NCBI RefSeq assembly: GCF_014651915.1
Contig: NZ_BMXU01000001.1
Location: forward strand, 62,001-126,000
Direction of reading: 5' to 3'
Length of the DNA: 64,000 bases
DNA from: Parvularcula lutaonensis
Lineage (GTDB): Bacteria > Pseudomonadota > Alphaproteobacteria > Caulobacterales > Parvularculaceae
Under the pieces are notes generated by a model, which ran no database searches, was not told the DNA's origin, and was given only the letters and a program-made list of their open reading frames with translations. How positions within the stretch are numbered: position 1 is the stretch's first letter; each line of letters begins with the position of its first letter. Positions 33,624 through 42,457 of the stretch are shown here, piece by piece. The translations under genes and the position numbers were made by a program.

Positions 33624-34928
33624 CTATTCAGCCGCTACGTGGGGCAGCGCCACCTGTCCGGGGCTGCGGCGGTAGTTCGTGATCTTCTCTTCGATCTCGT
33701 GGCGGAAATGCTTGATAAGGCCCTGCACCGGCCATGCAGCAGCATCGCCCAGCGCGCAGATCGTGTGACCTTCGATCTGGCCAGCCACATCCAGCAGCTT
33801 GTCGATCTCGTGCATTTCCGCATCGCCTTTCGCCATGCGGGTGAGGACGCGCCACATCCAGCCGGTGCCTTCGCGACATGGCGTGCACTGACCACAGCTC
33901 TCGTGTTTGTAGAAGTACGCAATGCGGGCGATCGCCTTCACCATGTCGGTGGATTTGTCCATGACGATGACGGCGGCAGTACCAAGACCAGAGCCATGCT
34001 CGCGCAGGGCGTCGAAGTCCATCAGGACATCGTCGGCAATTTCCTTGTTGATGCAGCGTACGGACGATCCGCCCGGGATCACAGCCTTGAGGTTGTCCCA
34101 GCCGCCACGCACGCCGCCGCAATGCCGGTCGATCAGTGTGCGGAGCGGGATCGACATCTCTTCTTCCACGTTGCACGGCTTGTTCACGTGGCCCGAGATG
34201 CAGAAGAGCTTCGTGCCGTGATTGTTCGGTCGGCCGAAGCTCTTGAACCAGTCGGCGCCTCTGCGGAGGATCGTCGGGACGACCGCGATCGACTCCACAT
34301 TGTTCACCGTGGTGGGGCAACCATAAAGGCCGGCACCCGCCGGGAAGGGCGGCTTCAGGCGCGGCTGCCCCTTCTTGCCCTCTAGGCTTTCGAGCAGTGC
34401 CGTTTCTTCACCGCAAATATAGGCGCCTGCACCGTGAGCGATATAGAGATCGAACGGCCATCCATGGATGTTGTCCTTGCCGATCAGCTTCGCCGCATAG
34501 GCTTCGTCGATGGCCTTCTGGAGCTGCTCGCGTTCGTGGATGTATTCGCCGCGGATATAAATGTAGCAGGTATGCGCCTTCATCGCGAAGGAGGCGACGA
34601 GACAGCCCTCGATGAAGAGGTGCGGATCGTGCCGCATGATCTCTCGGTCCTTGCAGGTGCCGGGCTCCGACTCGTCAGCATTGACGACGAGGTAGTGCGG
34701 ACGGTCCTTCACCTCTTTGGGCATGAAGGACCATTTGAGACCAGTGGAGAAGCCTGCGCCCCCGCGGCCGCGCAGGCCGGATTCCTTCACCTGCTCGATG
34801 ATCCATTCGGGACCCTGGTCGAGCATCAGCTTCGTCGCGTTCCACGCGCCGCGCTGCTTGGCGCCTTCGAGGAACGGGTCCTTCAGGCCATAGAGGTTCT
34901 GGAAGATGCGGTCTTTGTCCTGGAGCAT
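33624..34928 (-). CDS. nuoF: NADH-quinone oxidoreductase subunit F (NuoF)
   Basis: This 434-aa Complex I subunit binds NADH, FMN and the N3 4Fe-4S cluster. The NADH/FMN glycine loop is [10 protein letters not shown] (residues 51-60), with further FMN contacts in [13 protein letters not shown] and [19 protein letters not shown]. The cluster ligands are C345, C348 and C351 (CGQCTPC) plus C391. ATG 34928 gives the conserved [14 protein letters not shown] start; sequence further upstream in frame looks non-coding. The ribosome-binding site is weak. nuoE should lie just upstream but is 6.6 kb away. Confidence 0.96.
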   Translation of the reverse strand: MLQDKDRIFQNLYGLKDPFLEGAKQRGAWNATKLMLDQGPEWIIEQVKESGLRGRGGAGFSTGLKWSFMPKEVKDRPHYLVVNADESEPGTCKDREIMRHDPHLFIEGCLVASFAMKAHTCYIYIRGEYIHEREQLQKAIDEAYAAKLIGKDNIHGWPFDLYIAHGAGAYICGEETALLESLEGKKGQPRLKPPFPAGAGLYGCPTTVNNVESIAVVPTILRRGADWFKSFGRPNNHGTKLFCISGHVNKPCNVEEEMSIPLRTLIDRHCGGVRGGWDNLKAVIPGGSSVRCINKEIADDVLMDFDALREHGSGLGTAAVIVMDKSTDMVKAIARIAYFYKHESCGQCTPCREGTGWMWRVLTRMAKGDAEMHEIDKLLDVAGQIEGHTICALGDAAAWPVQGLIKHFRHEIEEKITNYRRSPGQVALPHVAAE

Positions 34929-35088
34929 AGGGTCTCGAACACTCGGAGAAATCTGTCCGGCAGCTGCTAAAGCGCCGGGGCGCGGGACGCAAGGCGGTCC
35001 GTGGGCGCAGGGGCCAGTTCGCCTGTGCATAGGACGCTTGAGAACGGAAAAGTTCCACTCTAACGCGCCGCCGACAGGGAGTTCTGCG

Positions 35089-36018
35089 ATGAAACGTCTG
35101 GTTTTTTCGGCCTTTACGGCCCTCTCTCTGAGCGCTTGCGGCGACACGCTGGCGCCGGATGTCGCTGCTTGGGAGGTGCCGGTGCTCGACGCGACCGGAC
35201 ACCCCACGGCGGCCTCTTTCATGTCCTGCATGGAGGGGAAGGCCGCGATTGTCAGCGCGCACCGCGGTGGGCCAGCGCCCGGCTATCCCGAAAACGCTAT
35301 CGAGACCTTCCTGCATACCCTGTCGGAGGTCCCCGCGCTTATCGAGACGGATGTGCGCGAGACCGCGGATGGTGTCCTGATCCTGCTCCATGACGACACG
35401 GTGGACCGGACGACCAATGGTACGGGCAACGCGTCGCAGATGACGCTGGCTGAGATCAAGGCGCTCCGCCTTGTCGACGCTGACGGTCGCTTGACGGAGT
35501 ATAGGGTACCGACCCTCGACGAGGCGCTTGAAGCCATGCGGGGCCGGACCATCCTGCAGCTCGATGTCAAGCGCGGGGTGGGCCTTGCCAAGGTCGTGCG
35601 CGCGGTCGAGCGGGCTGGGGCGGAAAGCTACGCGGCGATCATCACCTATAACGACAATGGCGCCGTGATCGCCGCCGAGGCCGGTGACAACATCACTGTG
35701 ATCGCGGGGATCGATGAATATTCCGACGTCGCCTCCCTCGGCAGCCGTGGCCTCGACCGAGAGCGGCTGATCGCGTGGACCGGCATCATCGACGAACTCG
35801 AACCGGATCTCTACGAGGCGCTTGGCGAGCTCGACATTTCGGCCTCAGGCGGCGCGCTGAGAAACATCGACCGCCGCGCGGCCGAAGGGGAGGTCGGGCT
35901 CTATAAAGTGCTCGAGCAAGCAGGTCTCGATGTCATCGCCACGGACATGCCGGTGCGCGCCGCGCGCTATCTCGGCATGTCCGGCATCAGCGAAGCCATT
36001 GAATTATGTGCGCTTTGA
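35089..36018 (+). CDS. Glycerophosphodiester phosphodiesterase family lipoprotein
   Basis: This 309-aa protein has a lipobox (ALSLSACG, Cys about residue 16) and a GDPD TIM barrel. The motifs are [25 protein letters not shown], and [15 protein letters not shown], supplying the two catalytic His and the metal-binding Glu/Asp residues. It should hydrolyse glycerophosphodiesters at the envelope to glycerol-3-phosphate and an alcohol. AGGGAG lies 7 nt before ATG 35089. It is divergent from nuoF, with a 160-bp gap between them. Confidence 0.9.
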   Translation: MKRLVFSAFTALSLSACGDTLAPDVAAWEVPVLDATGHPTAASFMSCMEGKAAIVSAHRGGPAPGYPENAIETFLHTLSEVPALIETDVRETADGVLILLHDDTVDRTTNGTGNASQMTLAEIKALRLVDADGRLTEYRVPTLDEALEAMRGRTILQLDVKRGVGLAKVVRAVERAGAESYAAIITYNDNGAVIAAEAGDNITVIAGIDEYSDVASLGSRGLDRERLIAWTGIIDELEPDLYEALGELDISASGGALRNIDRRAAEGEVGLYKVLEQAGLDVIATDMPVRAARYLGMSGISEAIELCAL

Positions 36019-36073
36019 CGGAAATCATCAACCCGGCTGAATAATACTGTTCGGCTGCCAGAATGTTGGAAGT

Positions 36074-36093
36074 ATAGAACTCGCGAGTTCTAT
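36074..36093. promoter_or_regulatory. Perfect 20-bp palindrome upstream of the AlkB-type hydroxylase gene
   Basis: The sequence ATAGAACTCGCGAGTTCTAT is fully self-complementary and ends 37 bp before ATG 36131. Its length and perfect dyad symmetry are typical of a repressor operator, for example of the TetR or LysR type. It lies within the 112-bp gap that must also contain the promoter. Confidence 0.6.
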
Positions 36094-36130
36094 CAGATAA
36101 TGTCAGCACCTCTTGATTGGAGGGCTGACA

Positions 36131-37258
36131 ATGTCCACCACGCTCCGGCTAGACCACAAACCGACTGACGTCATTCGTGCGCCGCGCAAATGGATGTTCC
36201 TCTTGGGCATCCCCAGTGCGATGGTTCCGACAATATGCGTCGCGGCCTATTACGCGTTCGGGCAGCAACCCTGGATCGCTGTCCTTCCCTTCATCTGGTT
36301 TTTCATCTGTATACCGATCCTTGATGCGGTGGTCGGCGAGGACCTGACCAATCCTCCGCCGGAGGATTTCGAGCGCTTGGCAGCGGACCGTTTCTACACG
36401 AACATCATTTTCGCCTCCCTGCCGGTCTACTTCCTGAATTTCGTCTTCGGCATCATGCTTCTCGTAGACGGGCTACCGGTCTGGGCGATGTTGCCGTTCC
36501 TCTACACGATTGGAATTGGCGGCGGGCAAGTCCTCATCATCGCCCATGAGCTGGGTCACAGGACCAACAGGCTCGACCGTAACATCGCCAAGCTGGCGCT
36601 CGGCCTGATCGGCTACGGACATTTCTGCATCGAGCACAATCGCGGGCACCACGTGAATGTCGCCACGCCTGAGGATTGCTCGTCGGCGCGAATGAACGAG
36701 ACCGTCTATGCCTTCATGTTCCGTGACATCATCGGCGCCTTCGTCGGCGGTTGGAAGCAGGAGGCCAAGCGCCTCAGGAACCGCGGGCAGCCGGTCTTCT
36801 CCCATCACAACGAGATCCTGCAGTCCTACGCCATCACCGTGCTGATCGCGGCTGCGATGGTCGCTTGGCTCGGCTGGGCCGCGCTGCCCTTCATCATCGC
36901 CCACCACTTCCTTGCATTCTTTGCACTGACGATGGTGAACTATATCGAACATTACGGCCTCAAGCGCGAGAAGCTTCCGAACGGCCGGTACGAGCCTTGC
37001 CAGCCGCACCACTCGTGGAACACCAACCACACCGTTTCGAACCTCCTCGAGATCAATCTCCAGCGCCACTCGGACCATCATGCCAACCCGATGCGACCCT
37101 ATCAGTGCCTGCGGAATTTCGAGGAGCTGCCGCGCCTGCCTTCCGGCTATCCCGGCTGCATCACGATGAGCCTGATCCCGCCATTATGGTTCAGGGTAAT
37201 GAACCCCAAGGTTTTGGCCTGGGCTGGCGGCGACAAGTCGAAATTGAACTGGGGCTAG
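36131..37258 (+). CDS. alkB: AlkB-type alkane 1-monooxygenase
   Basis: This 375-aa integral-membrane non-haem di-iron hydroxylase has the full set of histidine boxes: HELGH (139-143), EHNRGHH (168-174), LQRHSDHH (310-317), and the additional NYIEHYG (270-276) that separates AlkB from desaturases. Several hydrophobic segments occur at residues ~25-70, 90-130 and 235-270. It should hydroxylate the terminal carbon of medium-chain alkanes using rubredoxin-delivered electrons; no rubredoxin gene is adjacent. GGAGG lies upstream of the ATG at a suitable distance. A perfect palindrome upstream suggests local control. Confidence 0.93.
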   Translation: MSTTLRLDHKPTDVIRAPRKWMFLLGIPSAMVPTICVAAYYAFGQQPWIAVLPFIWFFICIPILDAVVGEDLTNPPPEDFERLAADRFYTNIIFASLPVYFLNFVFGIMLLVDGLPVWAMLPFLYTIGIGGGQVLIIAHELGHRTNRLDRNIAKLALGLIGYGHFCIEHNRGHHVNVATPEDCSSARMNETVYAFMFRDIIGAFVGGWKQEAKRLRNRGQPVFSHHNEILQSYAITVLIAAAMVAWLGWAALPFIIAHHFLAFFALTMVNYIEHYGLKREKLPNGRYEPCQPHHSWNTNHTVSNLLEINLQRHSDHHANPMRPYQCLRNFEELPRLPSGYPGCITMSLIPPLWFRVMNPKVLAWAGGDKSKLNWG

Positions 37259-37302
37259 CGCAACCCCCGGAACTTCCCGCCCGCGCCGTCCGTTGGCTGG
37301 GC

Positions 37303-37899
37303 ATGAGCGAGCCGATCCAGGGAGTGGAGGATGCGCTCGACCGTCTCGAGCAGGCGGTCGCATCCAGCAGCGACGCCGGAACCGGCAAGGTTTCCGTCGC
37401 CACGGTCCTCGATGCCTTCGGGCGCAGGAGTTATGGTCCGCTGCTGCTCGTTCCCGCACTCATCGAGCTGACGCCGATCGGAAGTATTCCCGGCGTTCCG
37501 ACCCTGATCGCTTTCCTGATCCTGACCACCGCGCTGCAGATCCTCGCAGGCCGCGATCATGTCTGGGTACCGGGCTTCATCGAGAGACAGCGTTTGCGCG
37601 GCGACTGGATCGAAGCGGCGGACAGCAAGATCCGCCCCGTCGCGCGATGGCTCGACCGGCATACCAAGGCGCGCTTCCGGCCGCTGGTCCGGAACCCGGC
37701 GGTCAAGCTGGCCGCGTTCCTTATTGTCTGTCTCTGCCTGACAGTTCCGCCGCTGGAGCTTGTCCCCTTCGCAAGTTCGATACCGATGGCGACGGTCGCG
37801 CTTTTCGGTCTCGCCCTTCTTGTCGGGGACGGTCTCTTGATGCTCATCGCCTTCCTGGGCGTTGCGGCGGCGGTAGGCGGAATCATCGCCATGGTCTAG
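37303..37899 (+). CDS. ExoD-family exopolysaccharide-synthesis-like membrane protein
   Basis: This 198-aa protein has a soluble N-terminal segment (~1-50), the conserved FGRRSYGPLLLVPALIELTPIGSIPGVPT block, and several transmembrane helices (~55-75, 135-150, 157-195). This is the layout of ExoD-family proteins, which were first linked to exopolysaccharide production in rhizobia; the biochemical role is unclear. It lies 44 bp downstream of alkB and may share its transcript. ATG 37303 is the first codon that makes biological sense, since sequence upstream in frame overlaps alkB. Its end overlaps the convergent deacetylase by 4 bp. Confidence 0.75.
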   Translation: MSEPIQGVEDALDRLEQAVASSSDAGTGKVSVATVLDAFGRRSYGPLLLVPALIELTPIGSIPGVPTLIAFLILTTALQILAGRDHVWVPGFIERQRLRGDWIEAADSKIRPVARWLDRHTKARFRPLVRNPAVKLAAFLIVCLCLTVPPLELVPFASSIPMATVALFGLALLVGDGLLMLIAFLGVAAAVGGIIAMV

Positions 37900-38822
37900 T
37901 CGGAAAAGACGCCGCGCTCCTCGAGCTTCGCGTCGATGGCCGCTTCGTCCGCTGACCAATGGTCAAAAACCTCCGCCCCGGATGCACCGCGGTCCGCGGC
38001 CAGCGCAGCCACCCGGCCCATGCCGGAGAAAGTCGTTTCCGGCAGCTCGTCCGCTATCGGATCGTCATAGGCTTCATCGGGAGAGATGATCTCCCATCCC
38101 GCCTGCCGCAGGGCCTTTACCGCGTCGCCAATGAAGAGCGCTGCGAGGTCGTTTTCATGCAGCAGGAGAACATGCGCAGGCTGACGATCCAGCCATTCCT
38201 CCGCCATGGCATCGTAATGCTCGGCAGCGTCGACGATCATGCTGACATAGACCTCGCGCAGGGCTGCGAGGTTCACGGATTTGCCTTCCGCCGCCGCTTG
38301 TCTCCATCGCCGGTCGATATGCCAGTCATAGGTATCGACGGTGACATAGCCTGACATCAGGCCGCGCTCAGCCAGTGCTTCGCGCACGGCATCGCGCTTT
38401 TCGACGTCCTGGCGCCCTTCATCGAGAAAGGGATACCGGAACCAAGGACGCCGGTTCTCGAACCGCGCGAGTCGCCGCTCTGCCTCGTCGATGTCGGCAA
38501 GATAAGTCTCGACGTCCGTCTGATGCAGCCACGGATGACTGTGCGAGTGATTGGCGATCAGGTGTCCTGCCGCCGCATAGGTCTCGATCCGCTCGACCCC
38601 GTCGAGGCCCTCCTCGAAGCCCTTGGTCGTGACAAAGAAGGCCGACGGCACTGCGCGAGCCTCGAACAGGCGGCGGACCAGCATATCGGTCCGCATGGCG
38701 CCGGACAGGACGGGTCCATCACCGCGGGGGGCATCATCGAAGGTCAGCGCAATCCTCTTCTCCGCCGAGGCTGATCCCACGAGGACGAGAGCGGCAATGA
38801 GAATACTCAAAAAACGGATCAT
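37896..38822 (-). CDS. Exported polysaccharide deacetylase family protein
   Basis: This 308-aa NodB-fold protein has a signal peptide (MIRFLSILIAALVLVGSASA). The NodB motifs are TFDDAP (D29 catalytic, D30 metal), NHSHSHPW (H92 and H96 metal ligands) and a motif 3-like RYPFLDEG. A C-terminal LLLHENDLAALF supplies the late His motif. It probably removes an acetyl group from an extracellular glycan or peptidoglycan. It is followed on the other strand by the ExoD-like gene (4-bp stop overlap) and preceded by the NTF2-like gene, 8 bp upstream, with which it is likely co-transcribed. Confidence 0.88.
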   Translation of the reverse strand: MIRFLSILIAALVLVGSASAEKRIALTFDDAPRGDGPVLSGAMRTDMLVRRLFEARAVPSAFFVTTKGFEEGLDGVERIETYAAAGHLIANHSHSHPWLHQTDVETYLADIDEAERRLARFENRRPWFRYPFLDEGRQDVEKRDAVREALAERGLMSGYVTVDTYDWHIDRRWRQAAAEGKSVNLAALREVYVSMIVDAAEHYDAMAEEWLDRQPAHVLLLHENDLAALFIGDAVKALRQAGWEIISPDEAYDDPIADELPETTFSGMGRVAALAADRGASGAEVFDHWSADEAAIDAKLEERGVFSD

Positions 38823-38830
38823 CGGTGGCC

Positions 38831-39274
38831 TTACTGGTCCTGCCTGATGAAGACCTTCTGCACGATCTTCCACTCTCCATCGATCTTCGCGAGGGTCAGG
38901 GCGTCGAAGAAGCGGCCATCGCTATCGAACATGACCGTGGCGAGGCGCCCGTCTGCGATGTTCATCGACAGGATCTCTCCCTTGCGCTCTGCGGTCGATG
39001 GTTCGCCCTCGGACCAGCGCGGTATCGTCTCGCGCATCGCCCAGCTGCGAATCTCTGTCCCGCCGTCCTCGGCGCTCAGCACGCCGACCATCTGCGCGGT
39101 CTCTGCATGGAAGGCACGGTTGAGGCGCTCGGCGCTCCGCTCGCCCTGGCCTTCGAAATAGTCCATGACGGCGGCTTCGATCGCTTGCCTATCGGCCTCC
39201 ATGGTGCGTTCCTCTGCCAGGGCCGGCGCGAGAAGGCTCACCCAGCATGCGGCAGTGGCCAGTGTCATCAGCAT
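38831..39274 (-). CDS. Exported NTF2-like (lumazine-binding-like) protein
   Basis: This 147-aa protein has an N-terminal signal (to about ALAEE, residue 22) and a single NTF2/SnoaL-like cone fold: EADRQAIEAAVMDYFEGQGERSAERLNRAFH, then VMFDSDGRFFDALTLAKIDGEWKIVQKVF. The pattern is that of the putative lumazine-binding group, which has no established function. It is co-oriented with and 8 bp from the deacetylase gene. Periplasmic location is inferred from the signal. Confidence 0.75.
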   Translation of the reverse strand: MLMTLATAACWVSLLAPALAEERTMEADRQAIEAAVMDYFEGQGERSAERLNRAFHAETAQMVGVLSAEDGGTEIRSWAMRETIPRWSEGEPSTAERKGEILSMNIADGRLATVMFDSDGRFFDALTLAKIDGEWKIVQKVFIRQDQ

Positions 39275-39400
39275 CGGTGTTTTCTCCCATCAGGCGGAGG
39301 GATCGTTGCCTGCCTGGCGAACGAAGGCCCGTTTCCACTTGTTCAGAAAGGCCCGAGAGTGCCCGTCCTGCGGCAAGGTGACGCAACTGTAATGCCGTTT

Positions 39401-39416
39401 GACCACAGATGTAGTC
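39401..39416. promoter_or_regulatory. Imperfect palindrome resembling a BlaI/CopY-type operator
   Basis: GACCACAGATGTAGTC has one mismatch in its dyad and contains ACA-GA-TGTA, close to the TACA-N2-TGTA core bound by BlaI/MecI/CopY repressors. It lies in the 253-bp gap between the NTF2-like gene and the first TonB-receptor gene. The rest of that gap shows no gene. No such repressor is encoded in the window. Confidence 0.3.
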
Positions 39417-39527
39417 TTTTTGTCAGCTGCGCCGATGGATGATGGTTCCAATCGGTGATACCCCGACCATATCGGAAAACGGTAAGGCGCCCGGTCGGGG
39501 CGCGACGAGGACTTCGGAGCTATCACA

Positions 39528-41549
39528 TTGAACGCACGCAAGTTTTTTGCGGCGGCACTGCCCCTGTGCCTGCTGCTAACAATCGCGCTCGCCCAGACGG
39601 AGGTCGATGGAAGGCAGGTCTTTGAACCGCGCTTCTTCGAGCGTTTTGCGCCCCAGACGGCCCTCGACATGCTGCGCCGGGTGCCGGGTTTCTCCGTTCG
39701 CAACAACAGCGATGGCCGCGGCCTCGGGCAGGGCGGCACCAACGTCCTGATCAATGGTCAGCGTGTCACTGCAAAGGATACCGGCCCGCTCGAAATCCTC
39801 GGCAGGACCCCGGCGAGTTCTGTCGTCCGTATCGAGATTTCCGACGCCGCGAGCCTCGGCGTCACCGGCCTGACCGGGCAGGTCGCGAATGTGGTGACCG
39901 AGCAGGACAAGCTGACGGGCAATTGGGAGTGGAACCCGCAGTTCCGCCACGGCCTGCCGCCACGCCTCCATGCAGGTTCAGTGTCCTTCAGCGGCAAGGC
40001 AGGCGGAATGGCGTACACGGTGGGCCTCGAAAGCAGCCCCTTCCGCAACGGTAATCGAGGCCCCGAATACGTCTTCGGGCCAGATGGGGAGCTGACCGAA
40101 ACCCGGTATGAGGACGGGCAGTTCTTCGGTGACCGACCGTCGATCACGGTGAACCTCTCCGGCGGCAAGAAGGAGACGCTTCAGTACAACTTCACCGGCT
40201 CGGGGGTTCTCTTCGAGTTCGACGGCCGGGAAATTTCCCAGCGTCCCGACGATTTCGTCCGTGTCAACCGCAACAGTGAGGACGAGTGGAACGCTGAAGT
40301 GTCAGGCGATCTTACCAAGACGATTGGCCCCGGGGATGCGAAGATCATTGCCTATCACCGCTACGAACACAGCCCATTCGTCAACGAGTTGCAGGCATTC
40401 GACACCGGGACCCTTCTGCAGACGGATCACTTTTTCCAGACCTCTGACGAGACAGAGACCATCGCGCGCGTGGAATACGCGATCCCGCGGCCCAAGGACC
40501 GGTCATGGGAGCTGGCGGCCGAGTACGCCTTCAACAGCCTCGATAACGAAAGCGCTTTCGCGACGGATGGGAGCGGGACGGTGGTCCGCACGGATTTCGA
40601 CGATGTCGAAGTGACCGAGGACCGGATCCAGTCATCCGTCACTTACAGCCGCAAGATCGGCCCGAAACTCGCGTTCCAGGGCTCCCTCGGCTCTGAATAT
40701 TCCGAGATCCAGTCCCGGACGGGGACGGTCGAGGGTGAGCCGCGCAGCTTCTTCCGCCCGAGGGGGTTCGTCAGCCTCGCCTATCCATTTGGAGAGGACA
40801 TGGACATCAGGGCGCGGATCGAACGCTCTGTAGGCCAGCTCAATTTCTTCGCTTTTGTCAGCTCCCAGAACCTCAATGACGAGACGACGCAGGCAGGGAA
40901 CACCAATCTCGTCCCACAGCAGTCATGGGATGGCGAACTGGAGGTCGAACGCCGCTGGGCAGAAGAGGAAAAGGTTGTCTTCCGCACCACGTTGTCTCTC
41001 ATCGAGGACCGCGTCGACAATATTGTCATCGACGGTGAGGAGGCTGTCGGCAACATCGATGAGGCGCGCCAACTCTCGCTCGAGGTTGAAGGCACGACGC
41101 TGCTCGACCGTTGGGGGATCGAGGGTGGACGCGTTGATTTCCGCGGTGAGCGGAACTTCAGCGAGATCGACGACCCACTGACCGGTGAATCGCGACCCTT
41201 CTCGGGCCAGCTGCGCTACTTTGCAAACATCGGCTTCCGCCAAGACATTCCCAATACGGACTATGCCTATGGCGCGGAGATCACCCACCTCGAGTTCGAG
41301 AACCGCCCGCAGGCGCTGCAGACCAGCTTCCAGAGCTTCAGCCAGCCGCAGACCGAGATCTTCATCCAGCACAAGGATTTTTTCGGGCTGAACGTGACTG
41401 GCTACGTGGTAAACCTGCTCGACATGGACGAGCGGTTCGAGCGCACGGTCTATGACGGCTTTCGCGACCAGTCACCCGTGCTCTTCCGTGAAGCGCGTTC
41501 ACGGGATTACAAAGCCATCGTCGGGTTCAATGTGCAGGGGACGTTCTAG
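39528..41549 (+). CDS. TonB-dependent receptor-like outer-membrane protein, paralogue 1
   Basis: This 673-aa protein starts at TTG (GGAGC 8 nt upstream), with a signal peptide ending at IALAQ. A plug domain follows: FFERFAPQTALDMLRRVPGFSV, GRGLGQGGTNVLINGQRV, VVRIEISDAASLGVTGLTGQVANVV. The remaining ~530 residues alternate in the manner of a beta barrel and end in an aromatic residue (VQGTF). It is the most divergent of three paralogues in this region and the one on the left of nuoE. The substrate is unknown; no siderophore, vitamin or sugar-use gene is adjacent. Confidence 0.85.
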   Translation: MNARKFFAAALPLCLLLTIALAQTEVDGRQVFEPRFFERFAPQTALDMLRRVPGFSVRNNSDGRGLGQGGTNVLINGQRVTAKDTGPLEILGRTPASSVVRIEISDAASLGVTGLTGQVANVVTEQDKLTGNWEWNPQFRHGLPPRLHAGSVSFSGKAGGMAYTVGLESSPFRNGNRGPEYVFGPDGELTETRYEDGQFFGDRPSITVNLSGGKKETLQYNFTGSGVLFEFDGREISQRPDDFVRVNRNSEDEWNAEVSGDLTKTIGPGDAKIIAYHRYEHSPFVNELQAFDTGTLLQTDHFFQTSDETETIARVEYAIPRPKDRSWELAAEYAFNSLDNESAFATDGSGTVVRTDFDDVEVTEDRIQSSVTYSRKIGPKLAFQGSLGSEYSEIQSRTGTVEGEPRSFFRPRGFVSLAYPFGEDMDIRARIERSVGQLNFFAFVSSQNLNDETTQAGNTNLVPQQSWDGELEVERRWAEEEKVVFRTTLSLIEDRVDNIVIDGEEAVGNIDEARQLSLEVEGTTLLDRWGIEGGRVDFRGERNFSEIDDPLTGESRPFSGQLRYFANIGFRQDIPNTDYAYGAEITHLEFENRPQALQTSFQSFSQPQTEIFIQHKDFFGLNVTGYVVNLLDMDERFERTVYDGFRDQSPVLFREARSRDYKAIVGFNVQGTF

Positions 41550-41561
41550 CGTCCCCCGCGC

Positions 41562-42218
41562 TTACGCTGCGTCGGTGTTCGGCAGCTTGGTGAGCGGTTT
41601 CGCCTGCTCACCCTTGTAGATTTCGTCGCTGGTCAGGGTCGTGTTCTCGCCCTCGGGGTCGGAGGTGTGACGGCCATCATTGAAGACGCCCGGCTCCACA
41701 TATTCGCCGCGGTCAAGCTTCATGAGGATATCCCGGAAAATCTCGGGCGTGAGGTCCTGGTAGTAGTAGTCGTTGATCTGGACCATTGGCGCGTTGCAGC
41801 AGGCACCCAGGCACTCGACCTCTATCCATGACAGATTGCCCGAGGGAGTGATCGTGTTCTGGGGGCCGATCACGTCCTTGCAGACCTCCACGAGGTCCTC
41901 CGCGCCGCGGAGCATGCAGGGCGTCGTGCCGCAGAGCTGGACGTAGTATTTCCCGACCGGCTTGAGGTTGAACATCGTGTAGAATGTCGCGACCTCGTAG
42001 ACCCGGATGTAGGGCATATCGAGCTGCTTGGCGATCGTTTCCATCGCCGCGATCGACACCCAGCCTTCCTGCTTTTGCGCACGCCACAGGAACGGGATCA
42101 CTGCCGAAGCCTGTCTGCCTTCGGGGAACTTCTTGATCTGTTCCTCGCACCACGACTTGTTCTCGGGGCTCCATTCGAAGCTGTCGGGTTGTTGGCGCGA
42201 AGGGGTGCGTTCAGCCAT
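41562..42218 (-). CDS. nuoE: NADH-quinone oxidoreductase subunit E (NuoE)
   Basis: This 218-aa thioredoxin-like subunit of Complex I holds the N1a 2Fe-2S cluster. Its ligands are C96 and C101 (QLCGTTPCMLRG) and C136 and C140 (VECLGACCNAP). The VYEVATFYTMFNL segment is also conserved. It has a C-terminal extension of about 45 residues, usual in alphaproteobacteria. It lies alone between TonB-receptor paralogues 1 and 2, which are on the opposite strand; no nuoD lies upstream and no nuoF directly downstream. Confidence 0.95.
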   Translation of the reverse strand: MAERTPSRQQPDSFEWSPENKSWCEEQIKKFPEGRQASAVIPFLWRAQKQEGWVSIAAMETIAKQLDMPYIRVYEVATFYTMFNLKPVGKYYVQLCGTTPCMLRGAEDLVEVCKDVIGPQNTITPSGNLSWIEVECLGACCNAPMVQINDYYYQDLTPEIFRDILMKLDRGEYVEPGVFNDGRHTSDPEGENTTLTSDEIYKGEQAKPLTKLPNTDAA

Positions 42219-42351
42219 CTTGAAAAGCCGTCTCCTACTCGAAGCCTGCCTAAAGCCGGACACGGGCGAATTGTCCAGATGCTGCGGCGAGAACCTTGCT
42301 CGCGAGGGCTGCCATCTTACTTGGACGAACGATGCCGCAACACAGTTTTCG

Positions 42352-42365
42352 TTACGCAAGCGTAA
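42352..42365. promoter_or_regulatory. Perfect inverted repeat upstream of TonB-receptor paralogue 2
   Basis: TTACGC-AA-GCGTAA lies 92 bp before the TTG start of paralogue 2, in the divergent region shared with nuoE. Related sequences with ACGCAA half-sites occur before the CitE-like gene and before the exosortase gene. Confidence 0.35.
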
Positions 42366-42457
42366 GCTTGGAGCGGCCAGATGACCGGTGTTATTGGCTC
42401 CCAGTTATGAACCAGAAAGCGCCGGGACGAAGCGCGTCGGTTCACCGGAGGAAAGTC

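Noticed and set aside
28314-42218. Recent mobile-element insertion as the cause of the nuo gene dispersal
   Set aside because: No transposase, terminal inverted repeats, tRNA-linked integrase or target duplications were seen at the island borders, so the cause is left open.
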